Positions 46,654-61,600 of a stretch of 64,000 nucleotides of DNA are shown piece after piece. The notes under the pieces are model-generated. The model saw nothing but the letters and a program-made list of their open reading frames with translations, was not told the DNA's origin and searched no databases. A program made the translations under genes and the position numbers. Source of the DNA: Schistosoma mansoni (taxonomy: Eukaryota > Platyhelminthes > Trematoda > Strigeidida > Schistosomatidae); NCBI RefSeq assembly GCF_000237925.1, contig NC_031501.1, forward strand, positions 3,422,505 to 3,486,504. Reading direction: 5' to 3'. Position 1 is the stretch's first letter; the number at the start of each line of letters is the position of its first letter.

Positions 46654-49600
46654 GTAAGTAATCAAATAATTTAGCTCAGATTCATTTATTCTTATTTGTA
46701 TCTGATAAACATTTTGTAAATTCGTTATACTTTAAAAAAATATGCATTTTGTATGTACTCAATCTCAATATGGTTTCGAATATATATCTTCTTACCTGTT
46801 ATTACAAGTATGTAGAATAAGCGTAACTTCAGTTTTTTTTAATACTTTGAAACATATAAACGACTGCTAAACAGCTGATTTTGTCGTCGTTTAGGATTTA
46901 TCAATAATGTGCACTCACACAACCCCCCCCCTAGGAATCAAACTCATTATTTTCACGTTTCATGATGAAAATGCCACCTTCCTACTACTGAGTCAAAGTG
47001 GTTCATATTTCTGATATCAATCATTTTTAAATACAATTCTAGGATAATTATGTTTTAATTGGCGAGAATCGCTTCTCATGTTGATAGGGTAGAGCGGTGA
47101 ATTCGTGATTGATGCGCTCAACTTCAAACCACAAGTTCAAGTTCCGCTTCACCCTCATTGGTTTGGCAGTCGGGTAGTATCACAACCCTCACACAAAATG
47201 TGTTTCACATGAATGAGAAAGTATAACTGTTAGGATTCAATTGTGTCAAGGCTAAGAAAGACAATCATTTATCGTATTCAATTGTATAAGTAAGAGATTT
47301 GTCGGAATGGTTGAATATGAAGTTATTTTTCATCATGAACTGATTAATTGTTGTCTGTTTTGATTAAATATTGCTATTATTATCATTATTGTTATGAACT
47401 TTAGGATTTCAGTCGTTTCGCTCAGTCTGATTTCAACCATGTTCACTGGATAAATGAAACATTGAAATCATTTACTTCTGATCCTAATCAATTAGAGGTA
47501 AGTTCTAGTTGACTAATAGGCTGTCAATTTTATCCTTGTGTGATGTCCCATTTTGTATATATGTTGTTATAATTTAATTATATATTACTTGGTTACTATT
47601 AAACGCCTAATCGATTGAAGGATCAAAGTCCATTCTATATATTACTTTTAGTACTAAGAGAACAAAGAATTTAGCCGACAAAATTCAGAGTGCAACAATT
47701 ATATCACATTTTGAATAATCTTCATTTGTGGCAATCAAACTGTTTAATTTACTCGTCAGTTGTGGTTTTATCTGACCTTCCATCAATTTTAGAGTCTTCA
47801 GAGTCTTCATCGAAAAGTTTGATCTATGCGTAGTATCTATTACCCTCTAGTGCATTCTCTTCATAGATTATCTTTAGTATTTTATTTATTCAGTAAGAGT
47901 TCTTCTCAAGTCCTTTCAAGAATAAATGTTGAGTATTTGTTTTTGCTTGATTTGTTCAATAATGCTTTCTTTATCGACATGAACAGAAAATATCACCTCA
48001 AGACCACTTTTTTTAGACAATATACAAAGGTCTCTTAGAGTTTGCGTTAATTATCGAAATCATCACAGGCGCTGAAAACACATATATTGAGATGGATATT
48101 TATACATATATGTTTTTGGGTGGTTGAAAGGAGGTACTTGGTAGAAAACCCTGAACCTAGGTTTCATGCTATTTGAAATGATATTGGAAGCAGTATTGAT
48201 TCGCACTAATGACCATATTACGAATTCGATTAACTCTGAGAAACTAGCGAAATATATTTGCAATCCCTTCTCAATGATTAATTAAAGTCAATATCTCAGT
48301 CATATAGGATGTCGGTTACATCCTGAATAGCTCCGTGATAACATTAATTGTTGAGCTGAGTGCTCCAGATTTGGACCCATCAAGGAGAATCAATTTTTTC
48401 CAAATTGCACATACCCTTTCCTAACGAATACAAACTAACATGAAGCTTATATCGACCAAGATTTACTACAGACTATCTTGATCAACCCAAATATATTTAC
48501 TGTATCCAAAGGGTTCATGAGTGTTCCTCCTCTTTAACAATCTTCTATTGGTTTCAATCTTACATTCGTACGATAATTATGAACTCTATATTTCCTAATA
48601 TCCTAAAAATTCTTTACTCTTTTATTTAAACATGACAGAAAACGTCTTCTCATAATTCATATGAAACTATTTTCGTATTATTATTATTATCCTACTAATC
48701 ACTTACTCTTGTTAACCCTAGTGGAGCCTAGGATGCTGACCAGGATTCTTCTACCTATCTTTCTTAAACAATTGTTTATAAATACTCTTACTTTTTTGAT
48801 GATGGTTGTAGTAGTTCTTCAATCCTCGGTTCCGTACAATAAAACTGTCTTGAAGTCTGTATTGAAATTCTGACTTTGGTGTTGGGTGACAGTTGTTTTG
48901 AGTTCCATATAATCTTCAGTTTTAAGAATTCTGCCTTTGCCTTATCAATCCATTCCTTCACATTTACATCAGACCCTCGTTGTTGATCAATGATCCTTCC
49001 TTCACGCGTAAAAGTTTCCACATCTTCCTTAGCTTCTCTATCAATTGTGAATTGGTTATTTTTCTCTGTGTTGTATTTTAATATCTTGTTTCTTCCCTTG
49101 TATATATTTAGACCTGCTGTTGTCAAAGTCTCTGTTACATTGACTGTCTTCATCTGCACTTGCTGGTGTGTATAGGATAGAAGAGCTAGGTCATCTACAA
49201 AATGCGAATCGTCTAGTTACATCTAAGCTGTCCAGTGTATTGAATGTTTCCCCTTAGACGTGTAGATCTTCATAATGCATTTAACCACCATAAGATAGAG
49301 AAAAAGCGAGCCTAATAATAAGTAGATAAATAACTGAGTCGATTTAGCTCGTTTTAATTAGTTTATGCTTTCTTCAATATCTTGTCAATTTTCTCATTTC
49401 AGCAAAAAGTATCTGATCTTGTGTTGCAACTTCAAACTCAAATGAAAGTAAGTGCGCGTTACACACACATAAACAAATCTTTTTGTTTTGTAAAAGTTTG
49501 ATTTTTGTTTCTAAGATGAAATGCAGTTTCTGCCTTTACGTATAAACTTTTATACTGTCTCAATTATTATGTGAGATGATTAGTAATATTACAGAGTTAG

Positions 49601-52600
49601 TTTCAAGTTGCAGAGTCATTGACCACATATTTGATGAAAATTAATGATTATCTGGTGATTGGTTCGAATCACTCGATGAAGGTATCTCAGTCTTTGTAGT
49701 ATACGACAGATAGTTAGTTTTAATCCTAAAGGGATGATCATTTCCTTCATATATATGTGTGCACCTTGCTAATGAAATTGAACCAGCATGAAATCTAAGT
49801 GAAGTAGAACTTTCTGCTGACCATCTCCAACCATTTAGCATTTCATAGTTGGTGATGAGTAATCGGTTAGTAAAACACATATTTTTTAGTGCTTGACATA
49901 CGTGTATGGATCTGTTCAAGTTGGCGTGGTTTACACTGATAACATAATGAGAAAGAAAGAAAATTGTCAGCTTAGACTGATTTTAGCTGTCAGTTTAACG
50001 TCTTCAAACATCAGTTACTGAGATTTACTAATCTTTGCAGTATCATCACACTGAGCGCAGTGATGTCTGACGAAATCTCATGTTTTCAACAAGATCCTTT
50101 GATATTTGTCAGCTTGTGGTGTGGGCGTGATAATTTCTCAGGGATTCGTTCTGTTCTGCTTTGTGGCTGTGAAACGTTGTCTTCAAAATTGGAGTATGTT
50201 CTTAGTTTACTACTATTTAATCATAGTTGTATTCGAGACGTTATTATTGTATATTGGGATGATTGAGTGAGTTATGCTAAAATTAAACACAGAATTCTAG
50301 ATGTAGACGGAGAATCAGTTGGTTAGGTAGTGTATCTTCATCGATTAAATTGGTAAGTACACGTACCACATTATCAACAACCAATTAGCTCGACACGATG
50401 TTTGCAAGAGGCCGGTAATCAAGACATGACATCAATCCATAAAGTCACTAACTGTTGGACTGTGCCGTGTAAGTAGTTCAGTTTCTCGTGATTATCATAA
50501 TTAATGGTCGAAGAAGTTATGTGATTTTTCAGAATCGGTCACATTGTGTTAGACCTATTCACTTTTTGTTTTCATTCTAAACCTTTAGTGTTACAACCAT
50601 CTTATCCTTTTTTAAACAAAATTTAATTGTTCTCGTTGTCCCTGTATGATGTTATAAGTTGAATTGATGTATGTGTGCACCAGGAATATATTGGGTATGG
50701 TTGCCTGATTATTATTAGTTAATCCAAACTCTCTCATACTTATTTTACTGTTTCAATTATACAGGATGTAATGCAAACACTGGATCATACTTGTCAAGAG
50801 GCCATTGCTTCTATTCCTCGGTAAGCAAGTAGTGTTCTGTTTTATGTAAAAACAAAAAAAATATTGGTTAGGGATCATTCACCACGTCACAAGTTCGATG
50901 AACTTTAAAAATACTGACCAATTAATAGAAGGTCAGTTATCTGTAGGTTCTGTACTCCTCTCGAAATCCGAACACATCATTTTTGGGTTTATGGTAGATC
51001 CAGTCATAAAGTCAGGTCGGAACAGTTTTTATTTGTAAAGATATTTGTTTTCCCGTTATTGCTGTTAAGGATTACCATCAACTAGTCTTTATTGGTATTT
51101 GTCGATCCTGAGGAGATTGTCTCGATATTGTCATTTTACCATAAATTTGTGGCTATATCTGAACTCAGTTCCTCAGTGGATAATATGTTTAAAGCCCAAT
51201 GTACTGCTGAATTCAAGTCTCAGTTTGAACAATAACACGAGGATGGAGGTACTTTGACCTGACCAGTCACAACAAATACATGACATCTTTTCAAACTACC
51301 TAACACTGTTACGACAATATATGAGGTTTTTGGAAATTGTTGTAGCGTATGGTTTACACCACAGATTGATCTTAGTTGGTCCAATGTTCAGTAGTTAGTG
51401 GGGTCGTGAATGCGCACTGATAAACACTCGCTTACCGTAACAAAACCTCTGTTTGCTATATCCTTGTTTCTAGTGGTTGTGTAGTAGTTATCTCGAGTTC
51501 GTGATGCGAGCTACCAAACTTAGCAATCTCCCCAAACTTATTACATTAATATAGCAACTATTGTAGGAATTATTTACCTACAAATGCTATTCTAAGCCAA
51601 TCCCCAGGCTGGCCAAATTCAGAACATGTAAGCTATTTGGCTTGATAAACTTGGTGGGTATTTTATACTATCGTCGGTGAAATCACTTATTAATCATACC
51701 TTACAGTGATTATCAAATGAAATCCTCTTGGGACTTTCAGAAATTGTCTCCATGTAGCAACACTTTTGGCTATTCACCTGATTCCCATTAAGAAGCAGCA
51801 AAATGAATTAATCTTTTTAAAAGGTTTTCTTAAGACACTGACTGTCCAAAAGAAATGGAGGTAATCGTTTTTTGTCTCCAGTTTCAAGAGGCAGATAACT
51901 TCTCAAGTAATTGCATATTTTTTTCAAACGCCAGATGACAAAACTTAGTATTTTCAATAAGTTCTTATCATAGATTGTATGACAATTTCCATTTCACTAC
52001 TGGTAAAAAGAGACATGAGTTCTGTTTTTATGGCATCGTAATCATCCTATGCAATGATTGAATTTTCATTTTCTTAGTGTTCTACGGGAAATTGATGCAG
52101 TAAGAATTGATGCTCTCGCTTTAGAATCGGATTTAAAAACGTTACAAGATGACAATCAGGTGATTATTATTATTACTATTATATTTTTGGCACAATATAG
52201 AATTCTCAGCACAAAGTTTCTCAATAAGTTTCCTTTCCCTATTGCTTGATTCGCTCCTGACGATAAATATTGAGTGATCACCAGTTTTATGTTAGCAGTT
52301 CAGTACTCGACATCTGAATAATCAATGTTCATTCATTTCAACGCATATCGCTAGCCTCCACAATGTCTGGTTTATCCACTATTCTAAATTAATCTTGTTA
52401 TTTTAACCGATCAGATTTTAATAATGCACTGTATGTAAACAAATATTTATTGCTTGTCCAACAAAACTATTTATAATTATGGAAGAGTTTATAGAGCACG
52501 TACAATTTTCATGGTTTAAGTCATGAACTGATATTAACTTAACCACCTTTATGAATCTAGGAGCATTGGAGACTCATTTCGTCCTATTATGGAACTACTC

Positions 52601-55600
52601 AACAATGTGGACCTACATGACTCCGTCATAGGGAATCGAACCCACTAACTTCATTCTTGCACACGAACGTTTAACCGCTGAAATACCGAAACAACATCCA
52701 ATAATATACGAATTTAACTTTAATCGATTCGCCATATACTACAAAAAATGATGATGCCATTCAAGTATTTAGCAGTGGAATCCAGGACATTCATTTTATC
52801 TTATTTGGGACTTGTTAGCTGGAGGTACCTGTATCTCTGGTGTTGGTCTTCATTTTGGAACTTGAACCCAAAATGTTCATATCGTGAGAATTCGTAGAAA
52901 ATCAATATATAACAATGAAGACTAACCTAAAGTCATTTCAAAGTATCATCATACCTGTTGAACAAGTTGATGAGTATGTAACGAGTGAACATTTAAAGTT
53001 AAAGGTCTTGGCTTAAATCCTAATGATATGAACATTATCACTGGAATGCAAGTGCACTCAGCTGACAAGGTATGTGTCTTGGATTGCATTGATTGCTACA
53101 ACTTATTATATAAAGTGTGACAAAATAACCATCTACTAAAAAAACTGATCAGAATTTATTCCCTAATATTAACACATTTAAGTAACTCAAATATTTAACC
53201 ATTCAAGTGTTCATTGATTACCGCTTGCAACACGCTGATGTTAAAACATTGCCAAATCTGTCGAAAGGTCTAACCAAATGATTCAGATGATCTTGGAATC
53301 GACGTTCACAAACAACGATTCATCTTAGAAAAAAAAACGGTTTATTTATTACGAGATGTACGTAATTTAATTACAAACCTCAACTCTTAAGGTATCTTTG
53401 GAGAAAAGAAAGTGAACTCCCTTAATAATAACTTAAAGAATAATTTAAATATACAATAACGTTCATGACAGTCGGTAACTGTGTCTAAAGTCAATCAATT
53501 ACTATCAGCAATTAAAACAAGGAGTAAGAGCACACAAACATGGGAGCTGTTGCGTTTAGACAAACATTCAAAGAAATCTATAAATACTGGAAATAACTGT
53601 TACTATGGTTTAGGGAATGTAATTACAATGATAAGAACGGTAGATACTAGTAATTTATGTAAATAATTGAAGATATTACACAACAAATAAACGTACTAGA
53701 AATGAACCAACTACTGAATAATAAGTAGTATGAAACAATAAACAAGTAGTGAATTGAGCGGGTACCTATCCAACATTTTTTCTATACTTATTTCTTTTTT
53801 GACTTGTATGTGCAGTTGGATGATAACAGTCAGAATATTGTCAATTCATTAGTTGAATTGGACAGAACACGTAGAAATGCTCAATCAGCAGCTGACGCGC
53901 TTCGTGAAACAGATCGATGGATTAATTTAATGCAATGTATTGATGAGTTGTTTGAAGTTGGTGATATTGATCAGGTAAATATTTTCATTTTCATATATGG
54001 ACTAGTTTATGTATGAAAAAAAGATGGAATGTAGGTGGCAGTGGAATCCAGGACACGCGTTTCTTCCTACTTGAAATTCTTCAGTTGGATCCCAGAGTTG
54101 ATGTCTGCTCCGGTATTCGAAACCCAGCTCTACTATGTATTTAAATCCATCCAGGAAGAAACGGACAACCTGGAATCCACACTAATCACATCCCATCTAT
54201 TCTATCTAAACTTCTGTCAAAATGGTTATATCGAGACAGTCCTTACAGAATGTACATATGCCAATGTTGGGGATGTCAAATCCCCAGAACTTACTTGATA
54301 AGTGGCTCAATTTCGTAATTTTATTTCGGAAATTTGAATTTAGCTGTTTTCGCGCCAAACGTGCTCTTATTACCTTCACATCATATTTCCCACTTGTAAC
54401 TATCTTAAACGCTATTAGTCCATTGTTTCTTTGTGTGTGCTATTTATTAACGATGCCCAAGGACATTTTGTTGCTGTATAAGTACGCTTGACTTTTTCCC
54501 TTATTGGATTGCTGTGCTTCTGGCTGCTACGGAATATAACTTCCCCGCTCCAACTTGGACTTCTTACTCTAGTTAGCTGGGTCTGGGTCGCGTCAGTATA
54601 GCTAGTTATCGGTCTCTGGTCACGTGTCTTTGTTCCGTTCGCTACTAGTGAATTCGTAACGCTTTCAGATATAACAGCCAGCTAAGACTGATGAAAACAT
54701 TCAGTCAAAATATCTACAATGGGGTAATTCAAAGCATTACGAATTAAATTGACATTTCATCTAATTCTGTACACGTTAGTCATAGACAATGTAGAATCTG
54801 GTATAAGTTTGTCTCAGTCGCAATTGAGTGATATCCTCATATTTTCTATTATTAATTATTCTTATCTGATTGGATTCATTTCGTACAACGTATATACCCT
54901 CTTCTCAAAAGTTATCAACTTTATCCTTTCAGACTATGTACTCAAATCAATTTCTAGGATTTACAGTAAAATCATTAAGAAATAATCTTATCTAAACACT
55001 CTTTGGAAATCAAGATTTTCTAGACAAATATTTCGTCCTAGTATTGGACTCCTCAATATTATATATCCACGACTATCAGGGATCAAACCAGTGAGCTGGT
55101 ATTCAAAGGCTGACATATCTAACATTAATTTATTCTCGATGTTTCGCCATAATCTTCTATTGACATTGCTAATTTCACACTCAACATGCTAATGAATTAT
55201 ATATACTAATATAGATAGAAATGTGATATTTACATGTCTGCCTTTTTCTTTTATTTTCTATAGCTTTGCTCGAATATTGAGGGTATGAGTCAATGTTTAG
55301 TAAGTTAACTTTTATAGATTTATAGATAAAATACGACTTTTGTCATGGCAACACTATCGTTAATTAGCTAGCACTAAACACTTACTTTTTATTTTAGTCT
55401 AGGACTCTTGTAAATACTCATGATTGATCGCCTTCAAACAGAGGTCGAACCCATTATCATCTAGACTCATGAATACATTGACTATTTGTTGATATGTATT
55501 GTTCATTTATTGTCATCCCGATGAATCTGCTCTATTTATCCATCAAATCTTTTAGAATTAAGAATAAACATAACTTATCGGTAACCGTTATGTAAACACA

Positions 55601-58600
55601 TCTTATACCATCTTTGACAAGCTGTCAAGCTCGAAAATGATGCAAACATCAGGGTTATATAAAGAGGAAAGAATCAATTTACGAGTATTTATAGCATTAC
55701 AAATATTCATGATATAAATACAGTGTAGTTTAGCCTCATATATAGAATTAATTAGCATCTTGGAAACTTTTTTTATGCAGCGATTCAGGGTTCGAACACC
55801 ATGGCACCTACTTTAAGTTGAACAATTAATTAATTTTATCATTAACCCTTACCATTAAAGTACAATTCAAAGCCATATACATAAATCTATACTTGACAAG
55901 TTGCTTAACTGAATGATAAATTGTATAATATCGTACAAATATAGTGTGGTGTGGGCTACTCATATCGACATAAGTAGTATATATCGTGAGTAAGGAATAG
56001 GATATCTGACAACAGAGGATTGAGAAGATCAAGAAGAGAAGAACAGAAATAGAAAGCAATTGTTGTGGAAATCCAGGAACAATGAAGCCTGAGACAATTA
56101 ATGAACATTTTGCAAATAGAGTATCAGAGTATGGTTTTTTGTATTTTACCAAGTAACTTTGTAATTTGTGCTACATACATAGTTGCTTGTCCTCACCTGT
56201 GTTCTCATTTACTACATTTGGTGTCGTTGCCAGGATTCAGTATAATAGTAAATTGTGATCCTAACTGTGTTGTTTTGTTTATCCAATTTCCACACACACA
56301 CACACCTTCTTTCTTATTTTATTTTTATTGCTCCATAGGGATCTTTTATTCATTTAAATGATTATGATGAACGTGTTAAACAAGTTGATAAATATAAAAA
56401 TAATTTAGAAAGTTTAATAGCTCCAAAATTAATTCAATCATTTGATGATTTAAGTTTATTCATGATGTCAATGGATACATTAATGTTACCTAATGACAAT
56501 TATAATGATGCTAATGTTGATACCATTAATGATGGTAATGATAATGGTGATCAATTAAAATTAACTTTACATTTAATTAATTTATTATGTCGCATTGGAC
56601 GTGAAAATGCAGCTAGAAAATATTATACTAATTGGTTAAAAGTAAGTAGTATGTTTATTTTTTGTATCTTTTGATGTGTGACTAATTGAATAACTTTTCT
56701 GTATTCTAAGCTTAATATTTTCATCTTGATAGTGTGTTCTGGCATGTGGTATCCAAAATTTGATACTGATACACAGTGGGCTAGGCGCTACCCCTCCCCC
56801 AACTGATTACTTGTGCGAAAAAGTGTATCAAACTGACTACCGAATGAAATGCATAAATACTCATTCATATATATATATATATATACCACTCTATCCGTAG
56901 GAAATTGACCCAATTCTTAGCCATTGAGATGCATTCGAACTTTGGATCACTTCTGATTGTTATCGATTGATCTTTTGCTACTTCTGATTGACTCTCCATA
57001 TCATGGTCAATGCTGTCGGACTTAATTACTGGTCCAGTTCTGAATGTATTAGAAACTATTTAAAAAAGCCTTATATGGGATCACTCTCTATCAGTTGTTA
57101 CTAGGTTTCCAGCATTACAATTTAGCGTTGTTAAGACCTCTCTTGGCGCAATTCATTTTTAAGTACCTCACTAAGTAGTGTCCTTACATAGTATCGGAGA
57201 ATGTGAAGTAACTTTCAGCTGCATAACTCTAACGACAAAAAAATTATTCATAGTCTTAAAAAGCAAATAAATTGGAATGATTTTAATATCAAAGATAGTA
57301 ATGAAAACTCAGTTAAAAATCAGTTAGCTATACGCAATATAAAACCTAAAACGATTAGTCAAACGCCACGTAGAACCTGGTACATTAGTTTAAATTGCCA
57401 TACCTCAATAGCACAGCCGAACAAACGTATAAGGACAAATCCAGGATAGCAGAAGTAGTAACAGTATTCATGGTTTTAGAAAATATCGGACATTGGATAT
57501 ACGATTCGAGGGAATATTGATTAGTGAGATAAAAAATATTTGAAACTTAATTTAGTAACTTTGAGTTTAGGGGACCTGCGCCATTGTAAACGAACCTGAA
57601 ATCTATGTGCAGCAGTTACCATACTCTCCATTGGCGCAGTGATATAAAACCATTTCAAAACAAATCCCAGAGCATTAGCAATAGTAACAGTATCAGTAGT
57701 AGTACAAAAGATCAGGTATGGAAAGAAGAAAATAAGGTATAAACAGGTTTTGCGGCTCAGGATCCTCAGGAAAATTAAGGAGTACATTCGTCCGCGTTAT
57801 TTAAAACGATTTTAAGCCATATCACGCAAATTCTCTAACTATTATTTACAATAACCACCAATCAAGTAGGGAACACCTGCTAATATGACTCAGTTCAGTT
57901 GTCACTGACTAGTTCCATGCCTTTGTTTTGGCATTCTTAGTTTTATTCCAGTCAATCCCTACACCAGTCATCATCGCCTGTCTAGCTAAGCGGTAGTCGA
58001 GCTTAAGTAGTATATTCTAATCACCTCATCAATCGATCCTCATGTTTACCTAATACCCTATGCCTAACCTCAACATTTCTTAATCATGCTGAGATTTCGT
58101 CAGACATATGGTCATTATGACTTATGAAACTTCCAAAATAAGTGAAGCAGTATAATGAAGGATGGAGTTGTTCGACGCACTCAACGACTTTTCTTCTTAT
58201 CATTAATTCAGACTTGGACTCTCTGGTATAATACGAAAATACGTTAATACGATAATAAGACTAGTCATGTTATATCCAATCCAGGATTCAATACTCAAAA
58301 TCGAGAACCGGGTTAACACTAGATAATACTTCATTCAACACAATTACAAGCAGTTATACTCATTGAATCCTGAGTATAAATCAATAAAAAGAAGGGAAAT
58401 CACACTTAATAGATAATAGGCCAAGTGCCTGTTTGTCCATGCTGAGTAACTAATATTTATATTTCTTTACCATATATTAATCGTATAGTCTAACTAAGTC
58501 ATTTTTAGTCAAATATTTTATTACTATTATTGTTATTATTATTATTATTATATACCTAAAGGAACAAGTGATTGGCTTTTGGGATCGTAGTACTTGTCAA

Positions 58601-61600
58601 ACAGTAGGAACCACTACAACTGGTAAATCGGACTCTTTGGCAGTGATGGTGGAGGTATTACCTGTCATTATACAAAAATTATCCTCGTATCAATCGAAAA
58701 TATTTTCAAATAAAGAACGACAAAAATTGAATTGTTTGCCAATATTCCCTGACACTGAGTTGAATTCTGATCAGTCGATAAATTCACAAATGGTCAATAA
58801 TATCATATGTTTCTATGCTTTATTGATATGCTTTTTTAAAGGACAGGTTAGTTTGTGAGAATTAAAAATAATGTTTTTTTATTTGTTAACATCGATTGAC
58901 ATCATTTATATTATTAGTGTTATTTGTATAGGTGGAGGATTTTGTGAAGATTGTTACGTGGTGGAAACTACTAACAAGATTGCTTGTAAGTAGTATGTAG
59001 CGGAATGTGGTATAGGAGCTGTTACAGTCAACAAACGGAGAGAGAAGTTTCAGTATGTCGAAATGCATGGCATATGTAGAATATTTGGAGTACAGACCAC
59101 AAAACAGTCTAGAACTAACCAGGTCGCAGTTCACACCGCAACATGCAAATATATCACTAAAGGCTATGTGTGCATATTATGTAAACACTTTATTATTTCA
59201 CTAAACACTTGTTCACTTCTGCCCAGTCCCTTGTTTACATCCAATGTGTCTGCCAGGATAACGATAATCTAGACTATCTGGGACTTCTTGTTAATACGTA
59301 AGGCAGGTTCCTTGGTTCATTTCAAGACCACGTCTGTTTCGTGTAGTCTTTCTCTGTTTGTCTGTACACTATTAGATCATATCCATATACCTCGGCCCTC
59401 TATCAAATTTCGAAATGAAATATCATCGGTCTTCTAAAAGTAGGAGGCGCGCCTGCTAGTCCAAATGGCGTCCGTTTTAACTGGTATTGTCTGTGGCTCA
59501 TACTGAAGGCCGTCTTGTATCTGTCACGCTCGCTTATATTGGTAGTTGCCAATATCCTGACTGGAGGTCTAATACCGTAAACACATTGGCTTACTGTAAG
59601 TTGTCTGAAGTTTCCATCACTGTTGGAATTTCACACGATCAAAGTTCAGTAATGCTGTTCAGTTCTCTGAAGTCGACATAGAATCTATACTTTCCATCAA
59701 ACTTCTACACTAGTAGTGTAGTGTATGCTACTTATGTTGACAGATATAAGTAGTATATGGCAACAATCAGAAGTAAAATTGTCTGCGAACAAGAAACTGA
59801 ACTGAGAAGAACGAGATGGGAAACGGAGAGCAATTGTAATAACAACAGGAATGAAATAATCATGAAGCATTTGAGAGACAACTGAAAGATGTGCAAATAA
59901 TACATTCAATGTATGGTTTTCATATTTTATGAAGGCACTTTGTAATTTTGCATTAAACAATAAATGGGTTTCCTTACTAAGTCTTCACTCACTACAGTAG
60001 AACAGGTGAATTATGCTGCTTATCTGTTTCCTCAGTTATCCCATCCCTCAGCATTTCTTCCAACTGACGATTTACCTCCGTTTCTATATGAGCTGAAATC
60101 CGACGCGTGCAATAATGAATCTTCTGATGACTCCGTGCCTTTTGACCTACGGAAACTCTTCCTTCCATCTATTGACTGTAACAGCTTCCACACCACTTTC
60201 CACTGTATATTACTTACAAGCAATTATGTTAGTAGTATTCACTACAGTTGAATTTTATTAGCTTTCACATCAAGAACTAACAATAGCTAGAGAATCATTG
60301 GAAATTAGGAAGTCACTGGACAACTGTCTCATCTTAGTATAACGGTGCCTGAACAGTATCTAAGCATTGGGTTTTGGGTTCGATTCCTGGTTAATTAGAA
60401 GTCTGTGATATAAAACTCAGTTGTTTTATTTGGTAGTATTATTAAGTAATACAGTCCGTTAATGGCAAACATTTGAGTTATATGCTATGTTCAATGAACT
60501 GATTTACAATAAAAGCCTGAATAAATCGCTAAAATATGTTTGTATTAGATATATTGCACTGAAGAAAAAAAATCTTTTCGAATGTTGAATACTCTGCGCT
60601 TTGAGATTCCACTGTTTAGATCATTGTTGATAATTCTTAGTATAAGAGTTTGCGGAAATTGTTTTATTTAAACACAAACATTGGTACAAAGGGGAACCAG
60701 ATATATATGCGCCGCACAAATCTCATTTGATTTTTGTGATGGCTGTGATACTGCCCGGGCGCCCAAACCGAAGCAGGTGGTTTTCTTAGGGGGCCACACC
60801 CGGAGCCTTTGACCTAAAGATCTGATCCACAAGGCAGTGGAGCATCGTGAGGAGATGCAGTCCCATGGTAGCCGGTGACCAACGATTGATTCATTCGTTC
60901 CTTCAGGATTCTGGAGCCCATGTGCACCATTGGTTTGTAATCAGGGTTTTCCAACTCCCCTAGGTGGACCCTCCGTGTCCACCAACCTGAATAAAGTGCC
61001 GGACATTTGCTTTTCGTCCTCTCAATTTCGCAAACGACACCCCCGCCACGAGAAGGCATTGAGTAGGACTTCCCTGTCAGAGGCTTTATACGCGTGGCAA
61101 TGTGAGAGCATTTCGAGAAGGAGAGCGGACTCTCCCCACTCTCGGCCATACCAGGGCATTTGGGGGCGTTGAACCACTTGCCTTTTATCTCACTACTAGA
61201 CTTATTTCATCTATTTTATGTAAACATGTCATAATAGCTATATCAAGGTAATCCGTTTAGAATGTACATATTCCATCTAAGACTGATGAAAACATTCATT
61301 TAGGCTATCAAAACTGAGTCAGTCAGCGTATACTGTGAAATCATTAATAAATTGTAACATGATATTATTTAAAATACTGTTAGACATTAACACCTTTGGA
61401 TGCCGGCTCAGTGGGCTATCGGTTAAATGCTCCGGCGCGAGACTGGTAGGTCCTGGGTTCGGATCTTGCGAGGTGGGATCGTGGATGCGCACTGCTGAGC
61501 AGTCCCACAATAGGACGAAACGCCCTCCAGTGCTTCCAGGTTTTCGATGGTGGTCTAGCTTCAATTGACTCATGATTTCAACTATGAAAATACTGTTTTA

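Noticed and set aside
53481-53666. 61-residue plus-strand frame between COG7 exons 5 and 6
   Set aside because: It has no family resemblance, and the exons on both sides join directly in phase 0 with good COG7 continuity.
59964-60251. 95-residue plus-strand frame in COG7 intron 9
   Set aside because: It is the opposite strand of gypsy pol and LTR sequence.
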